From: Nageia nagi
Lineage: Eukaryota > Pinophyta
Assembly: GCA_050084985.1 (NCBI GenBank)
Contig: JBITNC010000001.1
Span: forward strand, 98,456,001 to 98,520,000
Reading direction: 5' to 3'
DNA length: 64,000 nucleotides
This document shows positions 11,786-24,258 of this stretch, in pieces. Every line of letters begins with the position of its first letter. Position 1 is the first letter of the stretch. The position numbers were made by a program, and so were the translations under genes. A model generated the notes under the pieces. That model did not search any database and was not told the origin of the DNA. It saw nothing but the letters and a program-made list of their open reading frames with translations.

Positions 11786-12625
11786 CTCCCTTTTAATGCA
11801 ATATTGGGATAGAGTGAATAAGAGAAAAGAAGAAGAGAGTGTAAAAGAGTTCTCCAAATAGATACAAAGAAGATGAGAACTTCTTACATATGTATGAAGT
11901 AAGCAAGATCTAGTTTGAGACTCACTACTTTACCATTTTAACAAATGATTTATAATACAATCATTAACCATAATTAGTTTCAATGTACATAAAGTAGTCA
12001 TCCAAATGGAAGTCGTGACAAATCTCCATGAGCCTGCACACCTGAAGTAAGTAACCTGCAATTTTAAGAGAACCTATAAGTCATAAACACCTCAAACAAC
12101 AAAATCAATTAGATGCAATATAATCATATCAACAAGGATAGATGTATCAAACAATGCCATCATAAACTGATCAATGGTGCACTATAAGTCATCACGAAGA
12201 TGCCAGGCTAAAAGCTCATAGTCACCTATTATATATAAAACATGTGTTAATTACAAAAAATAGAGCAAAAAATAAAATGCACATAAGAGTTCCTCACATA
12301 TGGATAACTAAATAGTGCCAAAAGACACATACAAGTTTCTCGCACATGGATAACTAAACAATGATAGATTGGTCAATCTTTTTGCTCTAAAAATTTATTC
12401 AACAAGTTCCTCATGCTGACTGAACTTACCATGAAGGTACACAAATAACATCAACACTATACAGCATAAAGTCTTCCTAGGAGTGAAGTTTTCATCACAA
12501 ATAAAAATTCAAACTTCATTCCGCTTTGAAAGCAACTTCACCAACCTGATAGCGTTCCTAAGCTTACAAAATTGAACATCAAGAAGGGACTTGATGAATA
12601 GGTCAAAGAGTTCAAAGTTAATAGA
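11786..12625 (-). mobile_element. Copia 3' untranslated internal region
   Basis: This matches the segment between the RNase H end and the 3' LTR in the plus-strand copia (about 44500-45255) and in the 26.5-kb element (27000-27780). Shared blocks include the aaacatgtgttaattac and ttcctcacatatggataact types. No coding sequence is visible. It ends near 12625 where gypsy copy 2 begins. Confidence 0.75.
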
Positions 12626-15350
12626 CACGATTGACATAGTTTAGTTTTGTTTTGAACCCATCTCAAAATAAACAATAGTTGCTAAATAAGCCACTAAAAA
12701 TTATGGCCATAATTTGATATGAATTCATGCCTTTTTAGGAGTTCATCTATAGTAATATACAATTAGGCTAGCAAAATGAAGATATGGATACCATTTGACA
12801 AATATATGAAAAGTATAGATGAATAAAAATGGATAGAATCCATGTTGAACTTCAATAGATTTCGTAAACCCATAAGAAAGGAATTTGTAATGGAAAGGCT
12901 ATTAGTATACATTGCAATTGCGATTGGGTAGGATGTGCTTGCTTCTTTTTGTTGAATTTATTAATTCAAGAACATCTAAAACATGTTCTCTTGCCACTTA
13001 AATAATTCAATCAAAATACTATAAATAGTTTGAACATATAAGTCAATTGGTGGTCAAATATCAATTCTATAGAAATGCATTGGATAAAGACCACAATATC
13101 AATGTGTTGTTGGCAAAACTAACTATCTAATTTTGCCTTCCACTACTAGCTCTTCTTATGTTGCTTCTCTTAGCCATGCCTTTAATAGCTAGCTACTCCA
13201 GAGATGGAGGTGATTAAATACAACACTTATCAAAGCTATGCCAATCTTAACAGCTAGCATTTTCCTTCAGATTTTTGGTCTTAGACATGATTGACATGGT
13301 TTAGTTTTGTTTTGAACCCAACACTCATCAAGCCTATAAGCTATTTATTACATAGTTGTTGACATAATCAACGAATCAAGGATGCGCAATTATCACCCTT
13401 CATATAAATTTATAATATGCATTTTATTTTTCTCTACTCATCGAATGGCTGGAATATTTTCAATAAACATGAACACCTTCTATGGTCCACCATAGATACT
13501 AATCGTGAATACATTAAACAAAGGTAAATAATTCAACAAACTCAAAATGAGATGACTTTAAACCCTTGTCTTCAAACCTATAAGTATTTTGATCCTTCGT
13601 GTGTTGATTTGTTATAGAACATCCTCCCTGAACCTTGTGATCCAAACCATCCCCTCAATTCAACTTGACCCAATGATGTCATTGTGCCCAACACCATCAT
13701 TGCCCTACTTGACGAAATCCTATCCCAAGCAATCTTATTCCTCAATATCTTGAACTAGAGCCTATAGCCCAACATGTTATTCTATTACGCACTAATAATC
13801 GAGAAGATGACATTGATGAGAAAGACCTAGTTGACATCACTGGGAATGAGGTACCTAACGGATCCACTACCCCTGTTAGTTGGATGGATGAACCTAATCC
13901 TGCTATAGAGTTTGAACTAAGATGAAGACCCAAATTGTTGGATTCCAAATATGATATCTTGTGCCAATAATTAAGCTTTCTAAATCTCAATTCCAACATC
14001 ACAATAGATTCACCTAAATGCAAATTAGAAATGGTAAGTGAACTGGTAAGAAATCTAGAAAAGGAAAAGATTCATTATTTTGGATTATTTGCAGGGCTAG
14101 CTAAGAACAAAAGCAAAGACACTGATGAATCCTCACAACCAGCCAATATGGATGATGCACTTCAATGACTATTATTGTTAAAGAAGAAAAAGGTTTTTAT
14201 CAAAAATTACATCAATAAATTCACACCTGCAATTTCACAAGGTATTGATAATTCATTTTACCTCTGCATACATCAAAATAGGTATGATAAATAGGTAACG
14301 TTTACTATGTTTAATGGTAATTATGATCCTAGAATACATTTGTAAACTTATCATTTATAAGCTATTAAATATGAAAATGATGATGATTTATTTGCTAAAT
14401 TATTTCATCTAAGTTTAAAATTTGAATCATTTCTATGGTTTGCTGGTCTACCTAATGAAAGTATTACATGATTTGATGATGTTTTTAATGCATATCTGAC
14501 TCATTACAAGTTGTATATCACTCTAGACACATCTCATTTATACATGTATGCCCTTAAACATAAACAAGATTAGCTTATCAATGATTTTTTCATAGAGTGG
14601 TCCAAGGAAGCCTACCAATTCCAAATCCCTTCTAAAGTAAAGAAACATATCCTTTTTTGTGCCTTGTTACCATCATGTAGATGTGATTTCATATATTTTC
14701 AAGATTGCCCTTATGACCAGTTAATAGATGAGATGCTTAGAAAAGAAGCCCATTATAAAATATTCATGAACCCTTGGACCATACAAAGAAAACTTCACCC
14801 CATCCTATTCATCCTAAAAAGTCTAAACACTAAACCGAATCTAAAGTGAACATGGTTTCTAGGGTCAACCATAATGACATAGAAGTATTGAAACCTAAGA
14901 ACCAAAGATAATATATGGAGTTCCATGAATACATTAGTGAGGTATTGGATGCTTTAGTTTCCATGAACCTAGTTCATTATCCATTGATAAAGGAACCTCT
15001 TTGTATTAAACCTCTGAATTATTAAGCCCACCTCTTTTACAATTTCCATAGGAGATTCGATCATGCCCAAAAGGAGTGCTATCATTTGAGAAAGATTATT
15101 CAATATTTGCATGATAAAGGTAAATTTAAATTTGATCATGAAGTTTCAAATGAGGTTTTGTAGCAATGTAGGTATAAGCCAATTAAAAAGAGCCTATTGG
15201 ATGGACCTATACATCCATAGAATCAAAGGCTAACAATATTCAACAATTTGTTTCTATAGTTCAAGAAGCTAGAGTTGGATGATGATGGGAAGTAGTTATA
15301 GAACAACACTATGAGTACACCTCGAACATCGCCCCAACTGCCAAGTCTAG
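12626..15350 (+). mobile_element. Ty3/gypsy relic, copy 2: leader and gag with zinc-knuckle remnant
   Basis: The leader (12661-13500) repeats copy 1. The gag reading (13560-15340, many stops) includes a Retrotrans_gag-like block at 14300-14600: FTMFNGNYDPRIHL, DDDLFAKLFHLSLKFESF, LWFAGLPNESIT and LTHYKLYITLDTS. A zinc-knuckle-like tail near 15050-15120 reads HRRFDHAQKECYHLRKIIQ, with the first Cys lost. Gag would package the element RNA. No protease, reverse transcriptase or integrase follows. Downstream sequence instead holds an antisense PMD relic at about 16000-16760. Confidence 0.8.
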
Positions 15351-15999
15351 ATATGAATTATGATGTTGATGGTGTATGGGTTATTTCATAAGTTTCTTTC
15401 ATTTCTTTCATGTTGCATGTTATTTTTCATTATTTTGTCAAAATTTTCATCCTTTTTTGTAAAATTTGCTTCCTTGTCTTCTTCACACCCTAGCAGTACC
15501 ATTGGAATCCAATGCTACTATTACATTCCCTATCTACTCTTTGATACTATTTCTCTTTCTCCCATACCTATGTATGCTTTGGTCATTATTTTTTTCTTTG
15601 TTATGCATGTCTCTCATTTTTTTGGCTTTTATGAGATAATCATATTGTTATGTGTTTTAGACATTTTGATTCAGGTTGACTTTTTCTTAAAAAAAGAAAT
15701 GAAATAAAGTAATTAGATCATTGCCCATCTAAATGAGTTTATTATCCTTCTAGATAATCATATCCTATAGTCTCTTTAGCTCTTATTGATGTGTCACATA
15801 TGGTAGAGCCTACAAAGTCTCTATCTGGCCTTGTAGCACACTTATCTAAGCATCCCTCACTATCACCTACACCTATAGGCTCATCACATGCACTTGCAGT
15901 GTCGTTATTTATTGGTCCAACCCTATCAAAAGTTTATAAATCATTAATTTTCCTTTAGATTATGTATCTATTGAAATTTTCATAGTTTTATTAATATAC
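15351..15999. other. Non-coding spacer between gag and antisense PMD relic
   Basis: This is T-rich on the plus strand. The 115-residue open frame at 15360-15707 is hydrophobic only because of T-rich composition and shows no domain. No pol motif was found in either strand, which is notable because pol would be expected here in a gypsy element. Confidence 0.45.
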
Positions 16000-16760
16000 C
16001 TATGGTGTTGATCGAGGGGGTAGCAACTCCTAATATTGATGGTTTGGATGGGTCCATCATCAGGGATAATTATGGTAGGTTGTCTATGTCCATAGTATCC
16101 TCCCTATCTTCCTCTCCTATCATCGCCTCCTCCTCATATCCCTACTTGTCCTCTTTTGCTTCATCATCTTCGTCCTCCTCCTCCTCATTGAGGCCTAGTG
16201 GTAGGGGCCTCACTGTATCACACCATCGTTAGTACTCTAGAGTATGCTAATGATATGGGGTGGGTACCTATGGGTATGGTCCTCTAACATCTCCCACTCC
16301 ACACTCCATGCTAGCATAACCATCACCCTTAGTAGCATAGTTCTGTACCTATAGTATCAAGACATAATTGGCCACACTCTAGGTATTAACACATCCTGTG
16401 CCATGTTGAACTACCTGAGAACCCTATCAAAGAGATAGAACTCTGTTACCTTCCTCACATCCTGGGTATGACATGGAGTCATGCTCCATGATAATTCATT
16501 ATTTATATCCTCGTAGTCTAGTAGGTCAAAATAAGGATCCCATATGATGTCCTTCTCATCTAATAGGTCAAGCAACCTATGATACTGCTCTACTTCACAT
16601 GTCTTTATCATCCTTTATGTCATTTGCCATCAGAACTAATGGGGAATGTCTTCCCATGTGGTGGTTGGTAGGTACATCCTCGTTATACTAATGTGCTCAT
16701 ACGTATAAGCCTACAGAATGAATGAGTGTGCCACAATTCTACATCCATGTACAAATTAAC
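16000..16760 (-). pseudogene. Plant mobile domain (PMD) relic, C-terminal half
   Basis: Minus-strand reading from 16611: YHRLLDLLDEKDIIWDPYFD, then TEFYLFDRVLR. This matches the PMD pattern of a Tyr-Arg, then Asp...dIIWxPY block followed by E-hydrophobic and DRVLRQFG. An acidic stretch (NEEEEDEDDEAKEDK) follows at about 16190-16145. PMD proteins (MAIN/MAIL family in Arabidopsis) act in silencing and genome stability, and related domains are carried by plant transposons. Only the C-terminal half is readable and stops interrupt it. The poly-Ser frame at 16002-16232 on the plus strand is the shadow of the acidic stretch. Confidence 0.65.
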
Positions 16761-18004
16761 TTATCAATAAAAATATCATTTACACATTAGAATTAAAAGC
16801 TAAAGCAAGTAAAATGTGAATAATTAGTTTTTTTCTCATCAAACTTGTCTTAACATTGGTATTTATCAATTTTTCAAGCGTCAAATTTCATGTAGAAGAT
16901 CAATTTTATATTTTGCCTAATTTTCTTAATCCATTGACAATGCTAGAAACCCAACAATGTTGCCTCGTTCATGGAATCATTTTTTTCAAATCTTGATACA
17001 CATCAAATTCTTATCCGATTGTATGGTAAAAATGATATTTATTTCTTACAATGCATGCTCAAACCTATCCTAATATTTTTATGCTAAGTTTTCTAATACT
17101 TTCTCAAAATTGATCAAAACTTAACCAAATCAAAATTCTAACCTACCAAAAATATCCTAATCCATGCATATATTGTGAATATGATAAAAAATTTAGTACC
17201 TGGTACCCTCAGGTGAAGAATGAACAACCAAAGCCTTATGATCTTGCTATGAAGTAATTTGTTGAGCCATCTAGTCAATATCCACCATTATCCATTCCTA
17301 CATCCCTCCTGCAACTCCCACACAACCTCAATAGCACCAACAAGCTTTTGGATCAAAGCTAAAATCCATAAATCAAGCATGCACAAATGAATCCCAATCC
17401 TACCTATTTATAAACTATTTGGTACCCTTTTTTACCAAATAGACTATTTATCTTATAAATCAATCATTTTGAAAAACCTTTTTATCATCAACCCCTAGCA
17501 TAGTCATCCATGGATAATCCTTTAAAAAATAGATCTCACCATAACTTAGCATTTTCCCTTGGATCCTAGTGCCTCTGCTAGCCTCTTTTGTCCCTTTTCT
17601 GATAATTTTAAATTTTTATCTTGTGTATCATCTACATCGAAGGAAAAGCATGTTTATTTCATTAAAATTATTAAAACCCCCCTTCAAGGCAAATTGGTCA
17701 ATTTAAATGCTCATGTCCTTTAAAATTGGAATCACCTTGTGTATGTCAAAAATTATTATTGTACTTTTCCTTTTCTAAGTACAATTGGTCCATTTAAATT
17801 CTCATGTGATTTTATTTCATGATTCCATGTTTAAGTGCTTCAAATTTTGAGATTAATCATACCCAAATATGAAAATAATGGAAAACACTTCCACTTTTTA
17901 GCCTTAAAGTGGACCCAACTTCTTATACCCACCCCTTCATCAAATCAAAGAGTTTAAGTGCATCCTTTCTATAACCATGAATTGCATATAATCCAATCAT
18001 TATA
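16761..18004. other. No gene recognised
   Basis: AT-rich sequence with stops in all frames. No LTR end, PMD N-terminal block or repeat family seen elsewhere in the window could be recognised. It may be the degraded remainder of gypsy copy 2. Confidence 0.4.
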
Positions 18005-18290
18005 GTTTATGAAAACCTAACCCTCACCCTAATCCACACCATAACACCTTAACCCACACCCACACCCCCACCCTAACTATAACCTCTTAATACCCTAACA
18101 CACACCCTAACCTTAACAATGTAACCTACACCCACACCCTAACCCCCTTAATACCCTAACACACACCCTAACCTTAACAATGTAACCCACACCCACAACT
18201 TAACTCCTTAATACCCTAAACCTACATCCCACACCCTAATGCACACCCATACCCTAACTCCACACCCTAATGCACACCCATACGCTAACC
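18005..18290. repeat. Interstitial telomere-like CCCTAA-rich array
   Basis: The plus strand is dominated by ccctaac, acacccacaccc and cttaataccctaac. A higher-order unit of 60-61 bp starts at about 18086, 18147 and 18207. A second unit containing cacaccctaatgcacaccca repeats near 18230 and 18261. Only one perfect plant telomere heptamer (ccctaaa) was noticed, near 18212, so this is telomere-like and not a true telomere tract. It abuts gypsy copy 3. Confidence 0.8.
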
Positions 18291-19845
18291 TAATTCTATA
18301 GAAATGAGTTGGATAAAGACCATAATATCAATGGTTATTGGAAAAACTAACTATCTAATTTCAACTTCCACTACTGGCTCTTCTTATGTTGCTTCTCTTA
18401 GCCATGCCTTTAATAGCTAGCTACTCTAAAGAGGGAGGTGATTAAATACAACACTTAGCAAAGCTATGCCAATCTTAATAGCTAGTGTTTTCCTTCAGAT
18501 TATTGGTCTTAGACACAATTAACATGGTTTAGTTTTGTTTTGAACCCAACAGTCATCAAGCCTATAAGATATTTATTACATAGCTATTGATATAATCAAT
18601 GAATCAGGGACACATAGTTATCACCCTTCATATAAATTTTTAATATGCATTTTATTTTTCTCTGCTCATTGAATGGTTGGAATATTTTCAATAAACATGG
18701 ACACCTTCTATTTTCTACCCTAGATACTGATCGTGAATACACTAAACAAAGGTAAATAATTCAACAAACTCAAAATGATATGAATTTAACCAGTTGTATT
18801 CAAACCTATAAGTATTTTGATCCTTCACGTGTTGATTTGTTACAAAACATCCTCCCCAAACCCTATGATCCAAACCATCCCCCTCAGATTCAACTTGACC
18901 CCAACAACATCGTTATGCCCAACACCATCGTTGCCCTACCTGACTAAAATCCTATCCCAAGCATTCTTGTTCCTCAATATCCTAAACTGGAGCTTGTAGC
19001 CCAACATGTTATTCTGTTATCCACTAATGACCAAGAAGATGACATTGATGATAAAGGCCTATTTGACATCACTATGAATGAGGTACCTAACAAATCCACT
19101 ACCCTATTAGTTGGATGGATGAACTTGATCCTGCTATAGAGTTTGAACTGATACAAAGACTCAGATTGTTAGATTCTGAATATGACATCTTGCGCTAAGA
19201 ATTAAGCTTCCTAAAGCTTAATCCCAAATTCATAATAGATTCACCTGAATGCAAATTAGAAATGGTAAGTGAACTAGTAAGAAATCTTGAAAAGGAAAAG
19301 ATTCATTATTTTGGATTATTTACAAGGCTAGCTAAGGACAAAAGCAAAGACACTAATGAATCCTCACAACCAGCCAATATGGATGATGCACTTCAATAAT
19401 TGTTATTGTTAAAGAAGCAAAAGGACTCTATCATAAATTACATCAATAAATTCACACCTACGATTTCATGACGTACTGATAATCCCTTTTGCCTCTTCAT
19501 ATGTCAAAAAAGGTATGATAAATAGGTAACATTTACTATGTTTAATGGTAATTATGATCCTAGAATACACTTGTAAACTTATCATTTAGAAGTTATTAAA
19601 TACAAAAATAATGATGATTTATTGGCTAAATTATTTCATCTAAGTTTAAACTTTGAATCATTTCTATGGTTTGTTGGTCTACCTAATGAAAGTATTACAT
19701 GCTTTGATGATGATGTTAATGCATTTTTGACTCATTACAAGTTTTTTATCACTCAAGACACATCTCCTTTGGACATGTATACCATTAAACATAAACAAGG
19801 TTAGCTTATCAATGATTTTTTCATAGAGTAGTCCAAGGTTACCTT
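18291..19845 (+). mobile_element. Ty3/gypsy relic, copy 3: partial leader and gag
   Basis: Homologous to copies 1 and 2, starting inside the leader (corresponding to about 10510). Gag blocks match copy 2: LELVAQHVILLSTNDQEDDI-like sequence near 19000, a KLFHLSLNFESFLWFVGLPN block at 19628-19690 and LTHYKFFITQDTSPLDMYT at 19730-19785. It breaks off at about 19845, where a minus-strand copia integrase begins. Several stops make it non-functional. Confidence 0.8.
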
Positions 19846-21770
19846 CAATTTTTTATAGGATACCTATTCAAGGTGTAGATCGTAGTGCTCACTTCACCTC
19901 ATAAGAAGCTAGGAAGATTTTCCAACAAGCACCTAACCATTTCTTGAATGGTTCTATTCTTCCTTTCAGCAACAACATTTTGTTGAGGGATGTAAGGGAT
20001 CATGAACTTCTTCTTAATCTTGTATTTGCTACAATAGTCATTGAACTCACTAATATTATACTCACCTTATTATCATATTTGAGCATCTTAATTTTGAAGT
20101 TAGATTGATTTTCTATAAAGGCTTTGAAATCTTTGAACCTATCAAAGGTTTGATACTTATGCTTGAGTATATAACCAAATATAATCCTTTTGAAATCATT
20201 AATGAATATCAAGACATGTGATGCCCCCAAAGAGACTTAGTCTAAAATGGACCCATAAAATCTAAATGCATAAGTTGGAGTGACTATGTTTCCTTTGTTG
20301 CCTTATCTTTCTCAAATTTTTGTCTATTCATATTTCCTAAGATGCACTTCTCACAAATACCAGTTGAAGGTGATATCAAAGGCAAACCTTCCATAACTTC
20401 TTTATTTTTTATGACATGAATGCTTTTATGGTTAAGGTGTCCTAATCGATGGTGCCAAATATTTACCCTAGAGCAAATATTTGTAGCAAGGCACATCTTT
20501 ATTGGCACTTGATCCATAATGTAGATATCATATTTCATTGATCCTTTCACCAAAGTGGTAAGTCCCTTTTCCATGCACTAAGAGTGTGATTTGAACTCGA
20601 ATGATTATCCTTTCCTTTCAACTTGAATTACGAAAAGCAGGTTCATATTGAGTTTAGACACATAGAAAATATTTTCAAGAATCTTTTCTTACAATAGCAC
20701 ACTCCTAATACCTTGTACTTCAAGGATTGAATTATCACCTATCACAACTGCATCTTTTCTATACGTATGAAAATTATCAAACTTAACCTTTTCAAAACAC
20801 ATGTAATTTGTGCACCCAAAGTCAACAATATAATCAATCAAGAAAGTGTAAGACTTGGAGTAAAGGTCACAAATAAAAGCATATTTATTCTTCTTCTTCT
20901 TTACTTTGAAGTTGTTTGATTTTTTAGATCATTTACCATCATGTTCTTTCTTTTTCTTGTAGCAATCTGATTCTTTGTGACCATTGATGCCACAAAAATT
21001 ACAATTGCTATCAAATTTGGATTTTGATTTGTTATACTTTTCATATCCATTCTACTGTTTATTTCCATCTTTCTTAAAATCCTTTTTTGAAGAATGGGAA
21101 TACTTATTTTGATTATTGACCTTCTTTTTGAAGCGAGTCTTTATTTTTCCTAGTGCCACATAATTCTCTTTAGAGAGGAGATCAATAACTTTTTGTTGAG
21201 TGTTTCCTCGTATTTCAAGAGAATCCTTGAAATATTTTCCAATGAGAAAATTCCTTCCTCATCATCAAGCCTCATCTTCATGATTATCATGAAGTGACTG
21301 AATTTAGTGGAGAGGCTTTGAAGGATATTGAACACTATAAACTCATCATTGATCCACTTGCACCCACACCCCACAAGTTGGATTCTAAGATCAATAATCT
21401 TGTTCAATTATATTGTAACACTTTCATTTTCCTCTTAACATAATTTTAATAATTTTTGAAAGATGGTGAACCTTCTAGATAATTTGGTGTTAAGGTATAT
21501 TTTCTTTAGTATGTCACAAGCTTCCTTTGGAGAGTTTGAAGAAGAGATCATGAGAAAGATTTCATTTTAAACTACATGAAATATCATAAAGGTTGCCAAC
21601 TCATTCTTTGTGTTGTAATCCTCAAGTATCTTCTAATTTCTTTAAATAACTTGGTCTTGATTTACAATTTGCCATAGTTTATGTTCTTCGAGCTCATGTT
21701 TGATCCTAAGTTCCCAAATGTTGTAGTTTGAACCCTCTAGGATGTCTTTGCATGAAAAAGAGTCTCCCAT
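19846..21770 (-). mobile_element. Ty1/copia element, 3'-truncated: gag, zinc knuckle, protease, integrase
   Basis: The minus strand starts at ATG 21770 with MGDSFSCKDILEGSNYNIW, a typical copia gag start. A gag block follows at 21407-21150 (NKIIDLRIQLVGCG, DEFIVFNILQSLSTKF). An intact CCHC knuckle CNFCGINGHKESDC is at about 21000-20955. A protease-like VDFGCTNYMCF lies near 20820 with the DSG active site altered. GAG-pre-integrase is at 20574-20284 (WHHRLGHLNHKS, CEKCILG). Integrase continues with LIFINDFKR and PQQNVVAERKNRTIQEMVRC, stopping near 19845. Reverse transcriptase and RNase H are missing. It belongs to the same family as the element at 39566-45746. Confidence 0.88.
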
Positions 21771-23699
21771 TTATTATAAAACAAGGTGAAAGTGTTAACC
21801 AATATTAGCATGTGAAATTTGAGAATCAAAAATAATTAACCAAACAAGTTGAGTTTGTTCAAATTAATCAATCATACATGTTGAATTTGTTCAAATTAAT
21901 CAACAATACATGTTATCAAATCATATATCCCATACATCCAACATTTTTTTCATAACCAAGTAACATTATTTGTTGAGAGGGTAGAGTTAAGGTTATTTTC
22001 TTATTTAAAATTAGGCCTTCACCTAAATGTTGCATGGAGACCAAGTCCTATCAATCCTTAATCAATTCCCCTATGGTCAGTAATATACTCTTACAAGGAT
22101 AAGTACTAGCTATTTTCTAAAGGTGTAACATATGTTGGATTAACCAAATTATTATCTTGTTTGGGTTTTCAAGTTTTCCTCCTAGGTTATAAGGATAATC
22201 TTTGAATGGATGTGTGAACATGAGATATCACTACACACATGAATTTCCACCTATATGGAGTTATGTCAATACTAATAGGGGACTTAGGGTAAATTAATAA
22301 GTATGAATTTTTCATCATTTGGATCAACAAACTAGAAGGCTCCAATTTTCCTTTTCCCCCCTCGTGGCTCCTCAAACAAATGAAGTTGCAAATAAAACAT
22401 ATAGATGTCTCCATTTTAAGGGGTGCACTCTCAATATTTTTTATTTTTGTAAAAAATAAATCAAAGATACATAAAGTAAAGTTCTTAAAAGATGCACAAT
22501 CCAAAATTGAAACCTAATAATCCAAATGATATATCATCTAAGAGTGTCCAATAGATTTTTTTACAACCCTAAGGGAACCTCTTTATAAAAAAATTGCATG
22601 AGTTCATTATGTTTAAGTAACAATATAAAAATTTTAACTTAGAAAAATTTCATGCTTAAAAAAAATACACTTAACAAAATTCCTCTTTTTAACTTTTGAG
22701 AAATATTTTTTCTTAAAACACTAATAATTCTCCCTTTTGCAATAATACTATCTCAAAAAAATTACTAAAAAATTAATACCTTGTTTCAAGGTTTCCCCCT
22801 TAATTTTTGAGAAAAAAAATTGCTTAAATTACTCCTTTAAAAATACTCCAAAAACTCACCCCTTAAAAATTGACTTCCGTTTGTGAAAAGATTTTCCCTT
22901 TAAAAAAAATTAATTCCTTAAAAAATAACTTTTTTTTGTAAAATATTTCCCCTCTTATAGAAATTAATTAAATCCCCTTTTAAAAAAAAACTTAGGATCC
23001 CCTTATTTTTAAAAAAAAACTTAGAATTCCTCTTTAGAAGTACCCCCTTAAAAAATAACTCCCAACATAACTCATAAAATTTAACCAATTTTAACTATTA
23101 TCCTCCTCCCCCAAAAAGGAACTCTCTATTTTTTTTAATAAAATACCTCCCTAAAAAAAATATAAAAAGCTCTTCAATTTTAAAATATTATAATTTTGTA
23201 AAAAAAATAACTTCAAAAAGGTATAGATAAGTCTTTTTCTAAAAGACTTGCAAGTGTGCAATAAATACGCTATCAAAGAGAATCTTCCTTTTTTTATTTG
23301 TTAATCCCATTTATTTAAAAACTCAGAAACAAAATTTCGTCAAAGAGGAAAATAATTCCTCGATAAATGCATCAACTAAATACTTGTAAGAAGGATCATA
23401 GATCAATAAAAAATTCTTACATAAAAAATTGAGGAGCTTTCAAAAAAAAACATTGTATATAAAAAAGATGTTTTTGAGGGGGAGAGGGGGGCGGGAGGTC
23501 CTCATTGTGGGTGGGCCACACCAAGGAGGGGAAGAAATGGTGGGGAGTGCGCATGATGTATTGAATGTGTGAGGGAGGATAGGGCAAATGAGATAAGGGG
23601 GAAAGGGAGGGGTTGTAGAGAGGGTGTGATGTGTGAAGAGCTTTAACAAAGGAGGGAGGGTAGGGAAACGATAGGGGGATCTGCATAGATCTAATACTA
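21771..23699. repeat. Non-coding low-complexity region, possible copia leader
   Basis: The left part (21780-22500) has no recognisable coding. About 22560-23240 is built of alternating A/T runs and ccccttaaaa-type blocks, a striking low-complexity composition. About 23470-23670 is purine-rich (gaggggg, gggaaaggg). It lies between the gag start at 21770 and an LTR-like copy ending at 24258. It may be an expanded leader of that element, but this is not shown. Confidence 0.4.
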
Positions 23700-23799
23700 A
23701 TTGAAAGAACTAATACTAAGTGACTAAATTCCTCTTCTACTAAGATCTTATGAAATGTCTCTAGAATATCATCACAATATCATAAACAAGATAGCTAAT

Positions 23800-24258
23800 A
23801 TCATAAAGTCAACACCAATATAAAGCATTTCCTCCAACTATAGGAGTACATCCACTAATCTAAGATCTTATTCTCAAAGAGTATTTTCTTACAACAACTC
23901 TTTCTTGCTTCTCCTAATAATCCTAGAGCATAACATTTCTACAAACTTGAGTGAGTAATCTTAAAGAGAGGTCCCTCTATTTATAGGCTAAAATCCTCCC
24001 TTAGATCACCCTTTAAATCATTGTACAAAGTCATGATATTCCTCACCCTTTTACCTAAGAGGCATGCTCATGATATGGAGTGTAAGATAAGTTACATTAT
24101 TTTATTCATAAATACTTAAAAGGTATCTAAGGATACTTTTAAGTATTAGTGAATTTACATTATCATATTCACCAAATACTTAAGGTATCTAAGGATACCC
24201 TTAAGTATTAAGTGGATTACATTAAGGTACCTTACAATAATGCATTATATATTCCAAC
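23800..24258 (-). repeat. Copia-family LTR, diverged (minus orientation)
   Basis: Recognised by the shared blocks ctccaactataggagtacat, ctctatttataggc (TATA-like on the minus strand), ggcatgctcatgatatggag and the right end attatatattccaaca. The left boundary is unclear. An internal duplication of the kind tacttaa-ggtatctaagg is present at 24110-24210. It could be the 5' LTR of the minus-strand element at 19846-21770, but the distance is long. Confidence 0.7.

Noticed and set aside
15360-15707. 115-residue hydrophobic frame that could look like a membrane protein
   Set aside because: T-rich composition gives Phe/Leu/Ile by default; no start context, no family and no conservation visible.
16002-16232. 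Ser-rich plus-strand open frame
   Set aside because: It is the reverse of the acidic stretch of the minus-strand PMD relic (tcctcctc read as Ser).
18005-18290. True chromosome end or assembled telomere
   Set aside because: Units are mostly CCCTAAC mixed with CACACCC, only one perfect plant heptamer was noticed, and transposons continue on both sides.
23417-23686. Pro/His-rich minus-strand frames
   Set aside because: They result from the purine-rich low-complexity tract and are not coding.
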